Positions 25,632 through 34,550 are shown, numbered from the stretch's first letter. The stretch is DNA of 49,221 bases from Eisenbergiella sp963559585 (GCA_963559585.1 CAUWLJ010000015.1:1-49221), one strand, 5' to 3'. A program made the numbers and translations. The notes: generated by a model not told the origin, from the sequence alone.

Positions 25632-28187
25632 CTACTTCTGTCTCACATAAGAAAGAAATACGTTCCCGTTCTCCTCAAACCATTCCGCCGCATCGTTCAT
25701 TCCCATCTTGTAAACGGGATTGCCGGAAGCCTTCGGATCCATCAAAACCACATTCTTTTCATTGAAGCCGATGACGAGCACCGCGCTTCCGTCAGAAAGC
25801 ATGGCCAGCACCGGGATTTCCCGATCCGGGTAGTAGAGGATGTTTTCCAGGCTGCATCCGGTCAGATCCAGCACCTGGGCATCCGGCATGCTTTCCTCCA
25901 GGATCTGGGTCACACTCTGGCCCTGCTCCAGCAGGTAGGCGCAGTTGCGCGTCACTCCTTCATAGGAAAGGATCTCATCCAGGCAGACTGCCAGACTGTT
26001 TCGCCCTGCGGCCGCTGTATCTGCTGCGGATGCGGCCGACCCGTCAATGGCCATGATCTGGTTTCTGGTATTCAGCCGCTCTCTGCGCCAGATATAGGCG
26101 CTGTTCTCTCCGGTCACCGTTCCCGCATTTGCGTAGGCCAGTTCAATGGCCTCCCTGGGGGTGGATACAATGGTCACATCCCCGTCCAGATCGTACACGT
26201 AGAAGCTTTCCACCTCTTCTGCCGGCGGCTCAATCACCGCCTCCCTCTTTCCCTCATACAGAACCTCCTTGGGCGTAAGGAGCTTCAGCTTCTTTCCGTC
26301 CACTCCGTTTTTCAACTGGATCTGGGTCAGGCGGTCGTCCTCCTGGGTGGGTACGGTGACGATGGTGTTTGCCTTTCTGGCCGTCAGTTCGCCGCTTACG
26401 ATCTGATCCTCCTCACAGGCCGCATACGTGCCGTCCGCTTCTCTTTCCACGCGGGAAAGAAGGATCTGATTTTCCCGCATCTCGCATCCGGTCACGTAAA
26501 CGCCCTCCTTTTCATAGGACATCAGCACATTACCCGCCTCATCCTGAATGCGGAGCTGGTACATGGGGAAAATGGTGCTGCCCGCGCTGTCCATGGCCAG
26601 ATCCTCCTGCCTCGCCAGACCGTATACCAGATCCTCTCCCATGAAGCCCAGGGGCAGGATGTAGCTGCCCTCTCCCGCCTGGATCACCGTCTTTTCCCCG
26701 GTGGCAAGGTTCATCATGGTGAGGGAGGAGCAGGCGTACTTTTCCCTGTCATTCTGCCAGACGATGGTACGGTTACTCTCCGAGGCCTGCGCGCTGTCAA
26801 CGCCAAGTCCCTCCGCAATGGTATCCACCCTCTGATCGTCCAGATGAATGCAGCTGATCCTGTCACTGATGAAAAGATAGAATTCATTTCTGCCATTGAT
26901 ATAGGCCAGCCTGTCGATCTGGGCTGACAGAAGCTCCGGCGGCCTGTCACTGGGGATGTATACCATCTCCTCGATGGTGTTGGTGCTGTTATTGTACAGA
27001 TACACCTCCACGCCGCAGGTTCCCTCATGCTTTCCTCTGCTGATATAGCCGTATACCATGAAGAACACATTTCCCGCCTCGTCCACCTGAAGGATCTTGT
27101 AATCATGGCCTCCAAAGAAGGTACGTTCATCCCTGCCCGTATGGTCATAGAAGGAAAACAGCCTGGAAAGCTTATCCTCGGTCACGTTCAGGCTGTACAG
27201 CACGCCTGCCTGGGAGAACGCCAGCATCCTGCCATCCTCGCTCTCCACCATATCCACATCCGCATCCCGCACTCCCAGCACCACCTGATCATCCAGGAAG
27301 GAGGAAGGATCCTCAGAGAAAAGCTCGCACATCTGCCGGTCATAATCCAGCAGATAGATCCTCTCCTCCCCTGTCCTGATCCGGTAGACCTCCTTCACCG
27401 CAGCGTAACGCTCCTTTTCAAAACGCATATAGGAAACCAGATATTCCACCGTCACCGCCGCCGTCTGTTCCGTGATATCCTGAATGGTAAAAACAGGCTC
27501 CGTCGCCTGCTCCACCTCCAGTGTCCCCCAGCCGATCTGGCTCAGGCTGCTGTGGATGGTCACATGGCTTAAGGTAGAGTTGTCCCCTTCCGCGTTCGGT
27601 TCAATGTAAATGCGCAGGTCATCCAGCTTATCCTCCCGGAAGGTGCTCTCGGAAAAGGCTGCCACAAAGCCGATCTTTTCCCTGGCCTGATACCCTTCCG
27701 CCTGAATCACGCGGGTATAGTAGGACACCTCCTGCCCGTCCTCCAGCTCCAGCTTGAAGACCAGGCAGTATTCCGTCTTTTCATCGATCAGATCCTTCAG
27801 CACAATGTCAGCATACAGCAGATCCTCCTCCTCCCGGAAGGTTTCCACCGGGGTATCCTCCACCAGGCGGCTCCCGTCTATGCTCCTCACCTGAAAAGAA
27901 AGTCCCCTGATCTGCCTGCCGTATTTTTTTACACAGAAGGACAGCTTCCGGTCGTTCCCGACGGGCATGATCCCTTCCCTCATGTACTTTTCATCCATTT
28001 CGGACACGTAACCCTGCATCATGTTCACGTGCCTGCCGTCCACATCCACATAGACTAACGGTAGCCGGGGCAGGGACATCTCCGCCGTCATGTCCGTATT
28101 TTCTCTGTTCAGTACGAAGCTGGCCGTTACGAGCGATACGAGAAATACCGCCGCAAACACACAGCATTTTATGATCGTTTTTTTCAT
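25632..28187 (-). CDS. Large membrane-anchored extracellular protein with C39-peptidase-like C-terminus
   Basis: This 851-residue protein has an N-terminal signal/anchor helix (residues about 4-24). A beta-rich middle (about 280-640) contains repeated segments such as GRMLAFSQAGVLYSLNV and GNVFFMVYGYISRGKH that look like propeller blades. The last 120 residues (SYEGVTRNCAYLLEQGQSVTQ then IPVLAMLSDGSAVLVIGFNEKNVVLMDP) resemble a C39-type peptidase fold. In active members a His precedes the VLVIGF strand; here it is Ala, so this part is probably non-catalytic. No function can be assigned. Similar proteins occur in Lachnospiraceae. It is preceded by the methyltransferase gene with a 33-bp gap and AAG-rich ribosome site. 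Confidence 0.7.
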   Translation of the reverse strand: MKKTIIKCCVFAAVFLVSLVTASFVLNRENTDMTAEMSLPRLPLVYVDVDGRHVNMMQGYVSEMDEKYMREGIMPVGNDRKLSFCVKKYGRQIRGLSFQVRSIDGSRLVEDTPVETFREEEDLLYADIVLKDLIDEKTEYCLVFKLELEDGQEVSYYTRVIQAEGYQAREKIGFVAAFSESTFREDKLDDLRIYIEPNAEGDNSTLSHVTIHSSLSQIGWGTLEVEQATEPVFTIQDITEQTAAVTVEYLVSYMRFEKERYAAVKEVYRIRTGEERIYLLDYDRQMCELFSEDPSSFLDDQVVLGVRDADVDMVESEDGRMLAFSQAGVLYSLNVTEDKLSRLFSFYDHTGRDERTFFGGHDYKILQVDEAGNVFFMVYGYISRGKHEGTCGVEVYLYNNSTNTIEEMVYIPSDRPPELLSAQIDRLAYINGRNEFYLFISDRISCIHLDDQRVDTIAEGLGVDSAQASESNRTIVWQNDREKYACSSLTMMNLATGEKTVIQAGEGSYILPLGFMGEDLVYGLARQEDLAMDSAGSTIFPMYQLRIQDEAGNVLMSYEKEGVYVTGCEMRENQILLSRVEREADGTYAACEEDQIVSGELTARKANTIVTVPTQEDDRLTQIQLKNGVDGKKLKLLTPKEVLYEGKREAVIEPPAEEVESFYVYDLDGDVTIVSTPREAIELAYANAGTVTGENSAYIWRRERLNTRNQIMAIDGSAASAADTAAAGRNSLAVCLDEILSYEGVTRNCAYLLEQGQSVTQILEESMPDAQVLDLTGCSLENILYYPDREIPVLAMLSDGSAVLVIGFNEKNVVLMDPKASGNPVYKMGMNDAAEWFEENGNVFLSYVRQK

Positions 28188-28220
28188 GAAAGCTTCTGTC
28201 CTCTTTCTGCCGTCCGGCGT

Positions 28221-29606
28221 CTACCGCCCTGATCCGGCATCCGCGTGTCCCGCAGGCTGCGCCTGCGCATTCTGCTCCATCAGCCGCTGCAGGCAGGTGT
28301 GCACATGCAGGAAGTCCGTCATTTCCCACACTCCTGTGGCCTTCCTGCTCCTGGAAGGGCGTTCCTCCGCCACGGCTTCTCTTTCCCTTCCCACTCCTTT
28401 TTCCGTTCCGGCTCCTTTTTCCGCCCCGGCGCCCTCTTTCACCGCCGGGGCCTTTTTCACCGCCCGGATCAGAATGTTCTTCGGAGTGTGCTCCATATCA
28501 ATGAACTCCAGGATCTGTGTCTCGTACCCGGCCTCCTCCAGAAGGTTGGCGCGCACCGCATCCGTCAGAAGGGCCGACATGCGTTCCCGGATCAGGCCGT
28601 ATTTCAGGGCAGGCTTCAGTACCTCGCTGTCGATCTGCCTGTTCACCTCGTGCTGACAGCAGGGAACGGACAGGATCACTCTGGCCTTCCAGCTCACCGC
28701 CTTATAAAGCGCATAGTCCGTGGCCGTGTCGCAGGCATGGAGCGTCACCACCATATCCACCTCATCCGCCCCGGTATAATCCGCAATATCCCCGTGAAGA
28801 AATTCCAGCCCTTCATAGCCGTATTTCAGCGCCAGAGCATTGCAGCGGCGGATCACCTCCTCCTTCAGATCCAGCCCGGTCACTCTGACGGACAGGCCGC
28901 ACAGCTCGTGGAGATAATGGTACATGGCAAAGGTGAGGTAGCTTTTGCCGCAGCCGAAATCAATGATCCGAACGCTCCTCTCTTTAGGAAGTATAGGCAT
29001 AATATCCTGGATAAATTCCAGAAACCGGTTGATCTGGCGGAATTTATCCATTTTCCCCTTCACAATCCTTCCGTCCGGCGTCTGTACGCCCAGATCCACA
29101 AGAAAGGGAACCGTGCGTCCTTCCTCCAGGATATAATGCTTTTTCCGGTTGTGGGACAGCTCCTCCAGCCGCTGTGGGGAAAGCAGGGCTGCCGGGCTGC
29201 TTCCGGGCCGTCCTGCTTCCCGGAGCAGGGAGGGCTTCCCCTCGTCCGTCTGCACGGAAGCCTGCTGCTTCGCGGCCGGCCGCATTTTCGCCCCCTTCCT
29301 TTTCACCGTCACTCTCCCCTTCTTACTCACCAGCGCCACAGCCTGAAAGGAGGAGGTCTCCACATCCAGCTGGCGGAAGTTCTCCATAGCGCGCAGGATC
29401 TCCTCCTCCGCCTCCGCCGCCTCCAGATTCTGATGAAAAGCCTGATTTCCCCGGAATCTCTCTATCTGAAAAACCAGCCTGTCCCGGATCACCACAGGCC
29501 TGATCCTGATCTTTTCATCTCCGTCCTTCCTGCGCGGGCCGCCCGCCGTCATACGGCGCAGCTCTCCGTTCAGGCTCTCCTTCAGAAGTGTCCGCAATTC
29601 CTCCAT
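28221..29606 (-). CDS. SAM-dependent methyltransferase (Methyltransf_32-like)
   Basis: This roughly 461-residue protein carries a class I methyltransferase domain: SAM loop RIIDFGCGKSYLTFAMYHYL (about 213-232), VTGLDLKEEVIRRC (acidic residue contacting ribose), and MVVTLHACDTATDYAL plus ILSVPCCQHEVN, a pattern shared with Methyltransf_32/GSTCD-type enzymes. The first 140 residues form a separate domain with a basic, low-complexity linker. The C-terminus has a Gly/Glu/Lys repeat tail (GAGxEKG units, about residues 385-410). Start 29606 is chosen because GGAGGA precedes it; ATG 29618 has no ribosome site. Substrate is unknown, possibly rRNA or tRNA. Confidence 0.75.
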   Translation of the reverse strand: MEELRTLLKESLNGELRRMTAGGPRRKDGDEKIRIRPVVIRDRLVFQIERFRGNQAFHQNLEAAEAEEEILRAMENFRQLDVETSSFQAVALVSKKGRVTVKRKGAKMRPAAKQQASVQTDEGKPSLLREAGRPGSSPAALLSPQRLEELSHNRKKHYILEEGRTVPFLVDLGVQTPDGRIVKGKMDKFRQINRFLEFIQDIMPILPKERSVRIIDFGCGKSYLTFAMYHYLHELCGLSVRVTGLDLKEEVIRRCNALALKYGYEGLEFLHGDIADYTGADEVDMVVTLHACDTATDYALYKAVSWKARVILSVPCCQHEVNRQIDSEVLKPALKYGLIRERMSALLTDAVRANLLEEAGYETQILEFIDMEHTPKNILIRAVKKAPAVKEGAGAEKGAGTEKGVGREREAVAEERPSRSRKATGVWEMTDFLHVHTCLQRLMEQNAQAQPAGHADAGSGR

Positions 29607-29740
29607 CTGTTCCTCCATTCCAATACGACCGGTTCAGCCACACCGGCCTGTAAGGCCGGAACATGCACCCATGCTCCTGACCCTGCACGCCGATGTGGAA
29701 TGGGCACAGCCCAAACCGTTACAAACTCTTAATCCCTATT

Positions 29741-29850
29741 CCGGAGCGTAAGCGGCGGGAGTATCAGGGCTGTTTGTGACGCTCCGGCACAAACAGCCAG
29801 CCAAACCTGTTTGGCGGTGAAGCGATAAGCCATCAGGCTTATTGTTCACA
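29741..29850 (-). repeat. Structured intergenic element, family 2 copy A
   Basis: It lies between the repeat-rich hypothetical gene and the methyltransferase gene. Reading the minus strand: a stem GTGAA..AATAAGCC with TGAT loop (29817-29849), a small CCAAAC/GTTTGG stem, then hairpin GGCTGTTTGTG/CACAAACAGCC (29768-29798) whose loop CCGGAGCGT is the exact complement of ACGCTCCGG downstream (29741-29749). A related copy is at 33467-33592. The remaining 134 bp to the methyltransferase hold a CCGGCCT/AGGCCGG hairpin (29643-29659). Confidence 0.7.
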
Positions 29851-30756
29851 CTATCTATCCATGAAAAAATATTTCCTCCGTCCGGCTCCCTGTCTTCTTC
29901 TGAAGATCTCCAGGAAAAGAAGGATCTGGATCATTTCTCCCATCTGCTCCCACTCTGCCTCGGAGCGTCCAGCCGCTCCGGGCCGGTGCGGCTGGACGGA
30001 AGGAGCCTCGCCCTCCTGGCTGCGAAAGTTCCCGCAGTCCTCCTTCTCTCTCCAGGCTGTCTCCTCCTCCCGGCGGATCTGTGCCGTCACCGTGGCGGCC
30101 AGTCTCTCAAGCGCCATTCTGTCCGGGTATTCATCGTAAATCATGCTGCCTCTGTAGTCCATGGTATCCAGAAGCCTTCCGATTCTGTCCTGGAACCGCT
30201 TCGCCTGCGCCGGATACAGGGAAACCAGATAATCCAGATCCCGCCTGGCCGTATCCTCCTCCCAGTACATGGGGGAGGTCATATAAAAGGGAAGTCCCCT
30301 TCCGGCCATCCCCCGGCCAAAGCCGCCATCCTGCCAGACGGAATTCTCCCGAAGCTCCTCTCTCTGCATTCCACAGCGCCTGCAGCCATACTCCGGCCCC
30401 CATCCGGGGAACGGCCTCTGGCCGGAAATAAGTTCCCGGACGGAGGACTGCCTCTGATGGGGAAACGGCTCCCGGACGGAGAATTGCCTCTGATCGGAAA
30501 GCGGCTCCCGGGCAGGGAGCACTCCTTCCTCCCCCTCCCGCTCCGCGCTTCTGCGAAACGGCATCAGGCGGATCGGTTCCGCAGCCCTGCTTTCCGGCTC
30601 CGTCCCGCCATTCTCCGGCCAGACGGTTCCCGCACTGTCTCTTTCTGTGCTGTCTCTTTCTATACTGTCTCTCTCTGCGCTGTCTCTTTCTGTACTGCCC
30701 TTTTCCTGACCCGGAGCTTTCCCGGACATTTCGCATATCTTCTTTTTCTCGTCCAT
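29851..30756 (-). CDS. Hypothetical protein with two in-frame tandem repeat arrays
   Basis: This roughly 301-residue protein has no recognised enzyme domain. The N-terminal part holds five copies of a 5-residue unit (ERDSx, DNA 30630-30705) and three copies of a 12-residue unit (consensus REPxxxQRQxSV, DNA about 30408-30516). The C-terminal part (DYLVSLYPAQAKRFQDRIGRLL and MIYDEYPDRMALERL) has the MYDEYPD motif of a conserved Lachnospiraceae hypothetical family, so this part is probably the functional domain. Start 30756 is favoured by GAGGG just upstream; an ATG at 30840 is possible. It sits at the end of the MoxR operon. Glu/Arg/Ser-rich repeats suggest a disordered N-terminus. Confidence 0.65.
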   Translation of the reverse strand: MDEKKKICEMSGKAPGQEKGSTERDSAERDSIERDSTERDSAGTVWPENGGTEPESRAAEPIRLMPFRRSAEREGEEGVLPAREPLSDQRQFSVREPFPHQRQSSVRELISGQRPFPGWGPEYGCRRCGMQREELRENSVWQDGGFGRGMAGRGLPFYMTSPMYWEEDTARRDLDYLVSLYPAQAKRFQDRIGRLLDTMDYRGSMIYDEYPDRMALERLAATVTAQIRREEETAWREKEDCGNFRSQEGEAPSVQPHRPGAAGRSEAEWEQMGEMIQILLFLEIFRRRQGAGRRKYFFMDR

Positions 30757-30934
30757 TTCTGCCCTCATATGCCGCATTCCCTGCCCGGGCCGTGCCGAGA
30801 GCAGATTCCGGGCGCCTCCGGGCAGGACGCGGCCATCCATTTTACTTCTATCTTATGCAGAAATGGCCGGGAGGTTTGCCGCTGTTTGCAGCAGTCTCAG
30901 GCGCTTATTGTCCGAGACACAATAGCAGCTTTCT

Positions 30935-32326
30935 CTATCCCCTCTTTTTCCCGCGCAGGATCTCCTCCCGCGCCCGGGCCGCCTCCTTCGTTTCCTGTAC
31001 CCCGCAGCCGCCCCGGTATCTGGCCTGGCCGTACAATGCGGCCAGCCTCCGAAAAGCCTCCCTCCGATCCTCCTCTTCCCCCACAGCCAGCGTCTCCGCC
31101 AGCTCGGGAGCCGTTTTCCCTGCCACCAGCTCCTTCCGGGCATCCGCAAGCCATATGTTTTTCCCCCGCCTGCATTCCCCGGCTCCCTCAGGATACCGGT
31201 AGCGGGGCGACGCGTACACCGTTTTTACGAACAGCCTCCGGATCCTCTCATCCTCCGTTCCGGGGCGCAGAGCGGGCAGGAAGCCCCTTCTCCGTCTCTC
31301 CCGCTTCGGCCTCAGCCTTTCCCGTATCTCCACCGCCTGCCCGGCGGCCTCCTCCTCTCTGTCCATCCCCTCATAGAACCGGCGCACAGCAGCCAGCACC
31401 AGGCGATAGAGCAGCCAGCACAGCAGGGCCGCCGTGGCCGCCAGGATCAAAATCTCCATAATCTGCAAAAGCAGCTCCAGCCAGGCGGGCTGCTGCGCCG
31501 TCTCAGCCGCTCCCAGCGAGGGCGGCGGTACCGCTGCGGCTTCCTCCACCGCCTCCTGCTCTGTGCCTCCGAACAGGCTCATAAGCCAGCCCGCCGCCGT
31601 GAGCAAAACCCTGACCAGCCACAGTCCAAAGGCCTTTGCCGCTCCTGTCAGCTTTTCCATCAGAGGCCGGTTCGTCCCCGCCCCCAGAAGCGCCACCACG
31701 AAAATGCTGCATACGGCCGTCAGTCCGCCGCCCTGCGCCAGCATCCGCTTCACGGGAATGTGCGAGTTGCTGGAACGGTTGGAGCGCACAAACTGGCCCA
31801 GATTTTCCAGATAGGTGGAAAGAAAGAAGAAAAACACATAGATCAGCGCCAGATTCAGGATCCTGGCACAGCCTTCCTCCATTCCGGCAGCGCTGCAGGC
31901 CAGAAAGCCCCCCGCTCCGGCCAGCACCGCAGCCACAGGCCCCAACGCCCCTTCCCCCTCCTCCTGCCTGGAAAATCTGGCGTAAAAGGAGTTGATCAGG
32001 TACGCGCCCGCCAGCAGGCCGAACACGATCCTCTGGGGCAGCGTCCTGCCGGGAATCAGGACCGCCGCCGCCCATACCGCCCCGTGCAGGGCCACAAACA
32101 GGACAAACCTTCTTCCGTACAGCCGGATCAGCCAGAAGCCCACAGGCGCAGCCGCAAGCCACACCTCCTGCCAGAGGGAAGGGCGCACAAACAGCTCCCC
32201 ATTCTCCAGCGCGTTTCCCAGCGGCCGAAAGGCGGCGAACAGCGCCGTCTGCACGCACAGCACCACAAGGAAATTCATGCCGATCTCCAAAAGCTCCATG
32301 AATCTGTCCGCTCTTTTTTCACCCAT
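30935..32326 (-). CDS. Multi-spanning membrane protein of a MoxR operon (DUF4129-like C-terminus)
   Basis: This 463-residue protein has about nine hydrophobic helices in residues 12-330, a cytoplasmic basic stretch (RERLRPKRERRRRGF) and a C-terminal domain (GTEDERIRRLFVKTVYASPRY...FRRLAALYGQARYRG) resembling the DUF4129 tail of membrane transglutaminase-like proteins. In MoxR/DUF58 operons this position is usually taken by a membrane transglutaminase; here the extracellular catalytic domain is absent. The start overlaps the DUF58 stop by 8 bp (32319-32326), so expression is coupled. Function unknown, probably cell-envelope related. Confidence 0.7.
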   Translation of the reverse strand: MGEKRADRFMELLEIGMNFLVVLCVQTALFAAFRPLGNALENGELFVRPSLWQEVWLAAAPVGFWLIRLYGRRFVLFVALHGAVWAAAVLIPGRTLPQRIVFGLLAGAYLINSFYARFSRQEEGEGALGPVAAVLAGAGGFLACSAAGMEEGCARILNLALIYVFFFFLSTYLENLGQFVRSNRSSNSHIPVKRMLAQGGGLTAVCSIFVVALLGAGTNRPLMEKLTGAAKAFGLWLVRVLLTAAGWLMSLFGGTEQEAVEEAAAVPPPSLGAAETAQQPAWLELLLQIMEILILAATAALLCWLLYRLVLAAVRRFYEGMDREEEAAGQAVEIRERLRPKRERRRRGFLPALRPGTEDERIRRLFVKTVYASPRYRYPEGAGECRRGKNIWLADARKELVAGKTAPELAETLAVGEEEDRREAFRRLAALYGQARYRGGCGVQETKEAARAREEILRGKKRG

Positions 32327-33452
32327 TCAGCATTTCCTCCGCATTCAGCCGGATAAAGTGAAGCCTCTCCTCATCCTCCACCAGCGTCTCCATTCTGGGA
32401 AAAAGAGGACACATCCAGGTGAAGTCCCCTCCTCCTGCCGCGAATTCAGACAGGGTTTCCTGAAAGGCCGGACTTCTGTCCACAGAAAGGAATACCGCCG
32501 CCATATCCTTTCCCTCCTCCATAAGCTCCCCGGCAAACACCTCCCCGAAGGGATAGGCTGAAGCCTCCAGATCCAGCCTGGCAAAGGCCCTGTTGATCCG
32601 TTCCAGATGGCCCTCCCCTGAGCTGGGAAGAAGTCTCATGGGTTCCCCGCTCAGCGCGTCCGCCCCGTTGCAGTAGACGGCCACACGGATACCCTGACGC
32701 AGAAGCTCCCCGGCTATCCGTACCCCGATGCGGATGCACAGCTCCAGCAGCTCCTCATTTTTCCAGATGCCGGAATCCTCCAGATTCAGAAAAATCCGCA
32801 CCGCCCGCAGAGCGGTATAGTGGTGCATGTTCACCATCAGCGTGCCCATGCGGGCCGTTGCCTTCCAGTTCACCGACTTCATTTCATCAAAGGGGGCATA
32901 CTCCCTGAGCCCCCTGTACTCGAAGGGATCCTCCATCAGATGGCGTTTCACCAGAAGCTCTCCGGTGAGCTTCTGCACCGCGCTGTCCAGCTCCGCACCG
33001 CTGGCCGGACGGGGATACACGTACAGGACGCCCTCCCCTTCCATCTCCATCACCATCTGCCTGGTCAGAAAAAGGTCGCAGGCCACCAGATCCAGCCCCC
33101 GGACAGGGTAAAAGCCTCTGGCCGCGCAGCGCAGGGGGAGCTTTCGTATCACCCTCTGGTTCGGCCCCAGGGAAAGAATATCGTTCCGGTAATACTGATC
33201 CGTCACCGCACTGTCTCCCTCGTCCAGAAAACGCAGCTTCCTGGATACCCGGAATTTTACCTTAAGCGCAGGCAGGGGCAGGAGCTTGCGGTTCTCCACC
33301 TGCTCCAAAAGGAAGCATTCCTCCCCCTCTACCGCGCTCTCCCGGGAAAAGGTCAGCCTGGCCCCAAGCCCCACACTCCAGAACCGCTGGTACACCCAGC
33401 CCTGGAGCAAGAAAAAAGCCGCCGCCCCGGCAAATATCCATACTATCAGCAT
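32319..33452 (-). CDS. DUF58-domain protein
   Basis: This 377-residue protein begins with a membrane segment (LIVWIFAGAAAFFLLQGW) and contains the DUF58 signature EYRGLREYAPFDEMKSVNWKATAR (quoted from about residues 190-212 in parts: FRGLREYAP-type and NWKATAR). This region is related to von Willebrand factor A-like folds. DUF58 proteins almost always accompany MoxR ATPases and are thought to take part in assembly of complexes or envelope stress responses. The start at 33452 is set because GGAG lies 6 nt upstream; the longer open frame to 33590 runs through repeat element copy B and is not believed coding. Confidence 0.85.
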   Translation of the reverse strand: MLIVWIFAGAAAFFLLQGWVYQRFWSVGLGARLTFSRESAVEGEECFLLEQVENRKLLPLPALKVKFRVSRKLRFLDEGDSAVTDQYYRNDILSLGPNQRVIRKLPLRCAARGFYPVRGLDLVACDLFLTRQMVMEMEGEGVLYVYPRPASGAELDSAVQKLTGELLVKRHLMEDPFEYRGLREYAPFDEMKSVNWKATARMGTLMVNMHHYTALRAVRIFLNLEDSGIWKNEELLELCIRIGVRIAGELLRQGIRVAVYCNGADALSGEPMRLLPSSGEGHLERINRAFARLDLEASAYPFGEVFAGELMEEGKDMAAVFLSVDRSPAFQETLSEFAAGGGDFTWMCPLFPRMETLVEDEERLHFIRLNAEEMLNG

Positions 33453-33466
33453 CTTCATCTCCATTT

Positions 33467-33592
33467 CGGAGCGCAGGCGACGAGGCGGCAGGAAGCGGCG
33501 AATGCCGTTTCCTGCCTGCCATCGTGGCTGCTTGTGACGCTCCTGCACAAACAGCCGTGTGAGAAATAAGCCATCAGGCTTATTTCTCACAC
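33467..33592 (-). repeat. Structured intergenic element, family 2 copy B
   Basis: Minus strand order: a perfect 16-bp stem GTGTGAGAAATAAGCC with TGAT loop (33557-33592); hairpin GGCTGTTTGTG/CACAAGCAGCC (33526-33556) with loop CAGGAGCGT; an extra GGCAGGAA-type hairpin (33485-33519); and GCGCTCC (33468-33474), which can pair with the loop. It fills the moxR-DUF58 gap and ends next to the DUF58 ribosome site. Both differences from copy A in the stems are G-U compatible on the minus strand only. Confidence 0.75.
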
Positions 33593-33605
33593 AAATCTCC
33601 AGTCT

Positions 33606-34550
33606 TTAGGCATCACGGCCAAAATCCTCCACCGGAACGGCCACTTTCCCAAGGATCTCCTCTATGATCTCCTCCCCGTCCTCCTGCCGGTTCCTGCCGT
33701 AGGAAAGCATCAGACGGTGAGCCAGCACGCAGGGCGCCAGCGCCTTCACATCGTCCGGGATCACATAATCCCGTCCCTCCATGCAGGCCCAGGCCTTTGC
33801 CACGCGCATCAGGGCCAGCGTGCCCCGGGGGCTGACCCCCGTCAGGATCCTCTCCTGCTTCCTGGTGGCGGCCGCAAGATCGGCAAGATACCCTGCCACA
33901 AGCGGATGTACGCTCACCCCTGCCGCCTCCTTTTTCAAGGCCAGCAGCTCCTCCAGGCTCATCACACTGCCCAGGCCGTCCATCGGATCCTCTCCCATAA
34001 AGTTCTGCAGGATCCTGATCTCCTCCTCACGCTCCGGCATTCCCAAGGAAAGCTTCATCATAAAGCGGTCGGTCTGAGCCTCAGGAAGCGGAAAGGTTCC
34101 CGCCGTTTCCACCGGATTCTGGGTGGCGATGACGAAAAAGGGAGCCTCCAGCACCATGGTTTTCCCGTCGATCGTCACCTGACGCTCCTCCATACACTCC
34201 AAAAGCCCGGCCTGGGTTCTGGGCGTGGCCCGGTTGATCTCATCCGCCAGCAGAACGTTGGTGAACACCGGCCCTTTTTTCAGCTCAAACTCCTCCGTCC
34301 GGCGGTTGTAGATATGTAAGCCTGTGATGTCCGCCGGGAGCATATCCGGTGTGAACTGGATCCTTCCGAACCCCACCCCCAGAGAGGCGGCCAGCGCCTT
34401 TGCCAGCTTCGTTTTTCCCGTGCCTGGCACATCCTCCAAAAGGACGTGGCCGTCCGCCAGGATGGCGGCCAGAAGCCGCCTGGAAACCTCCTCCCGGCCG
34501 ATCATCACCCTTCCAATGTTCTCAAGAACTCTCTGTACTTCCCTGCGCAT
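33606..34550 (-). CDS. MoxR-family AAA+ ATPase
   Basis: This 314-residue ATPase has Walker A DVPGTGKTKLAK (about residues 38-50), the FTPDMLPADITG segment, Walker B LLADEINRATPRTQAGLLECMEE read in parts (DEINRA is the key), sensor IATQNP and the C-terminal SPRGTLALMRVAKAWA helix. MoxR ATPases act as chaperones for maturing protein complexes, with the DUF58 partner encoded next. Start 34550 has AAAGGAAG 7 nt upstream; the longer open frame to 34718 covers palindromic intergenic DNA. It is the first gene of the MoxR/DUF58/membrane protein operon. Confidence 0.9.
   Translation of the reverse strand: MRREVQRVLENIGRVMIGREEVSRRLLAAILADGHVLLEDVPGTGKTKLAKALAASLGVGFGRIQFTPDMLPADITGLHIYNRRTEEFELKKGPVFTNVLLADEINRATPRTQAGLLECMEERQVTIDGKTMVLEAPFFVIATQNPVETAGTFPLPEAQTDRFMMKLSLGMPEREEEIRILQNFMGEDPMDGLGSVMSLEELLALKKEAAGVSVHPLVAGYLADLAAATRKQERILTGVSPRGTLALMRVAKAWACMEGRDYVIPDDVKALAPCVLAHRLMLSYGRNRQEDGEEIIEEILGKVAVPVEDFGRDA

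Noticed and set aside
28245..31461. Long plus-strand frames opposite the methyltransferase, repeat protein and membrane protein genes
   Set aside because: Low-complexity Pro/Ser/Arg translations without start signals; explained by the minus-strand genes.
33453..33590. N-terminal extension of the DUF58 frame
   Set aside because: It lies entirely in structured element copy B; a better start with ribosome site is at 33452.
29741..33592. CRISPR array or IS pair
   Set aside because: Only two imperfect copies, separated by about 3.7 kb of genes, with no spacers, no transposase and no target duplications seen.
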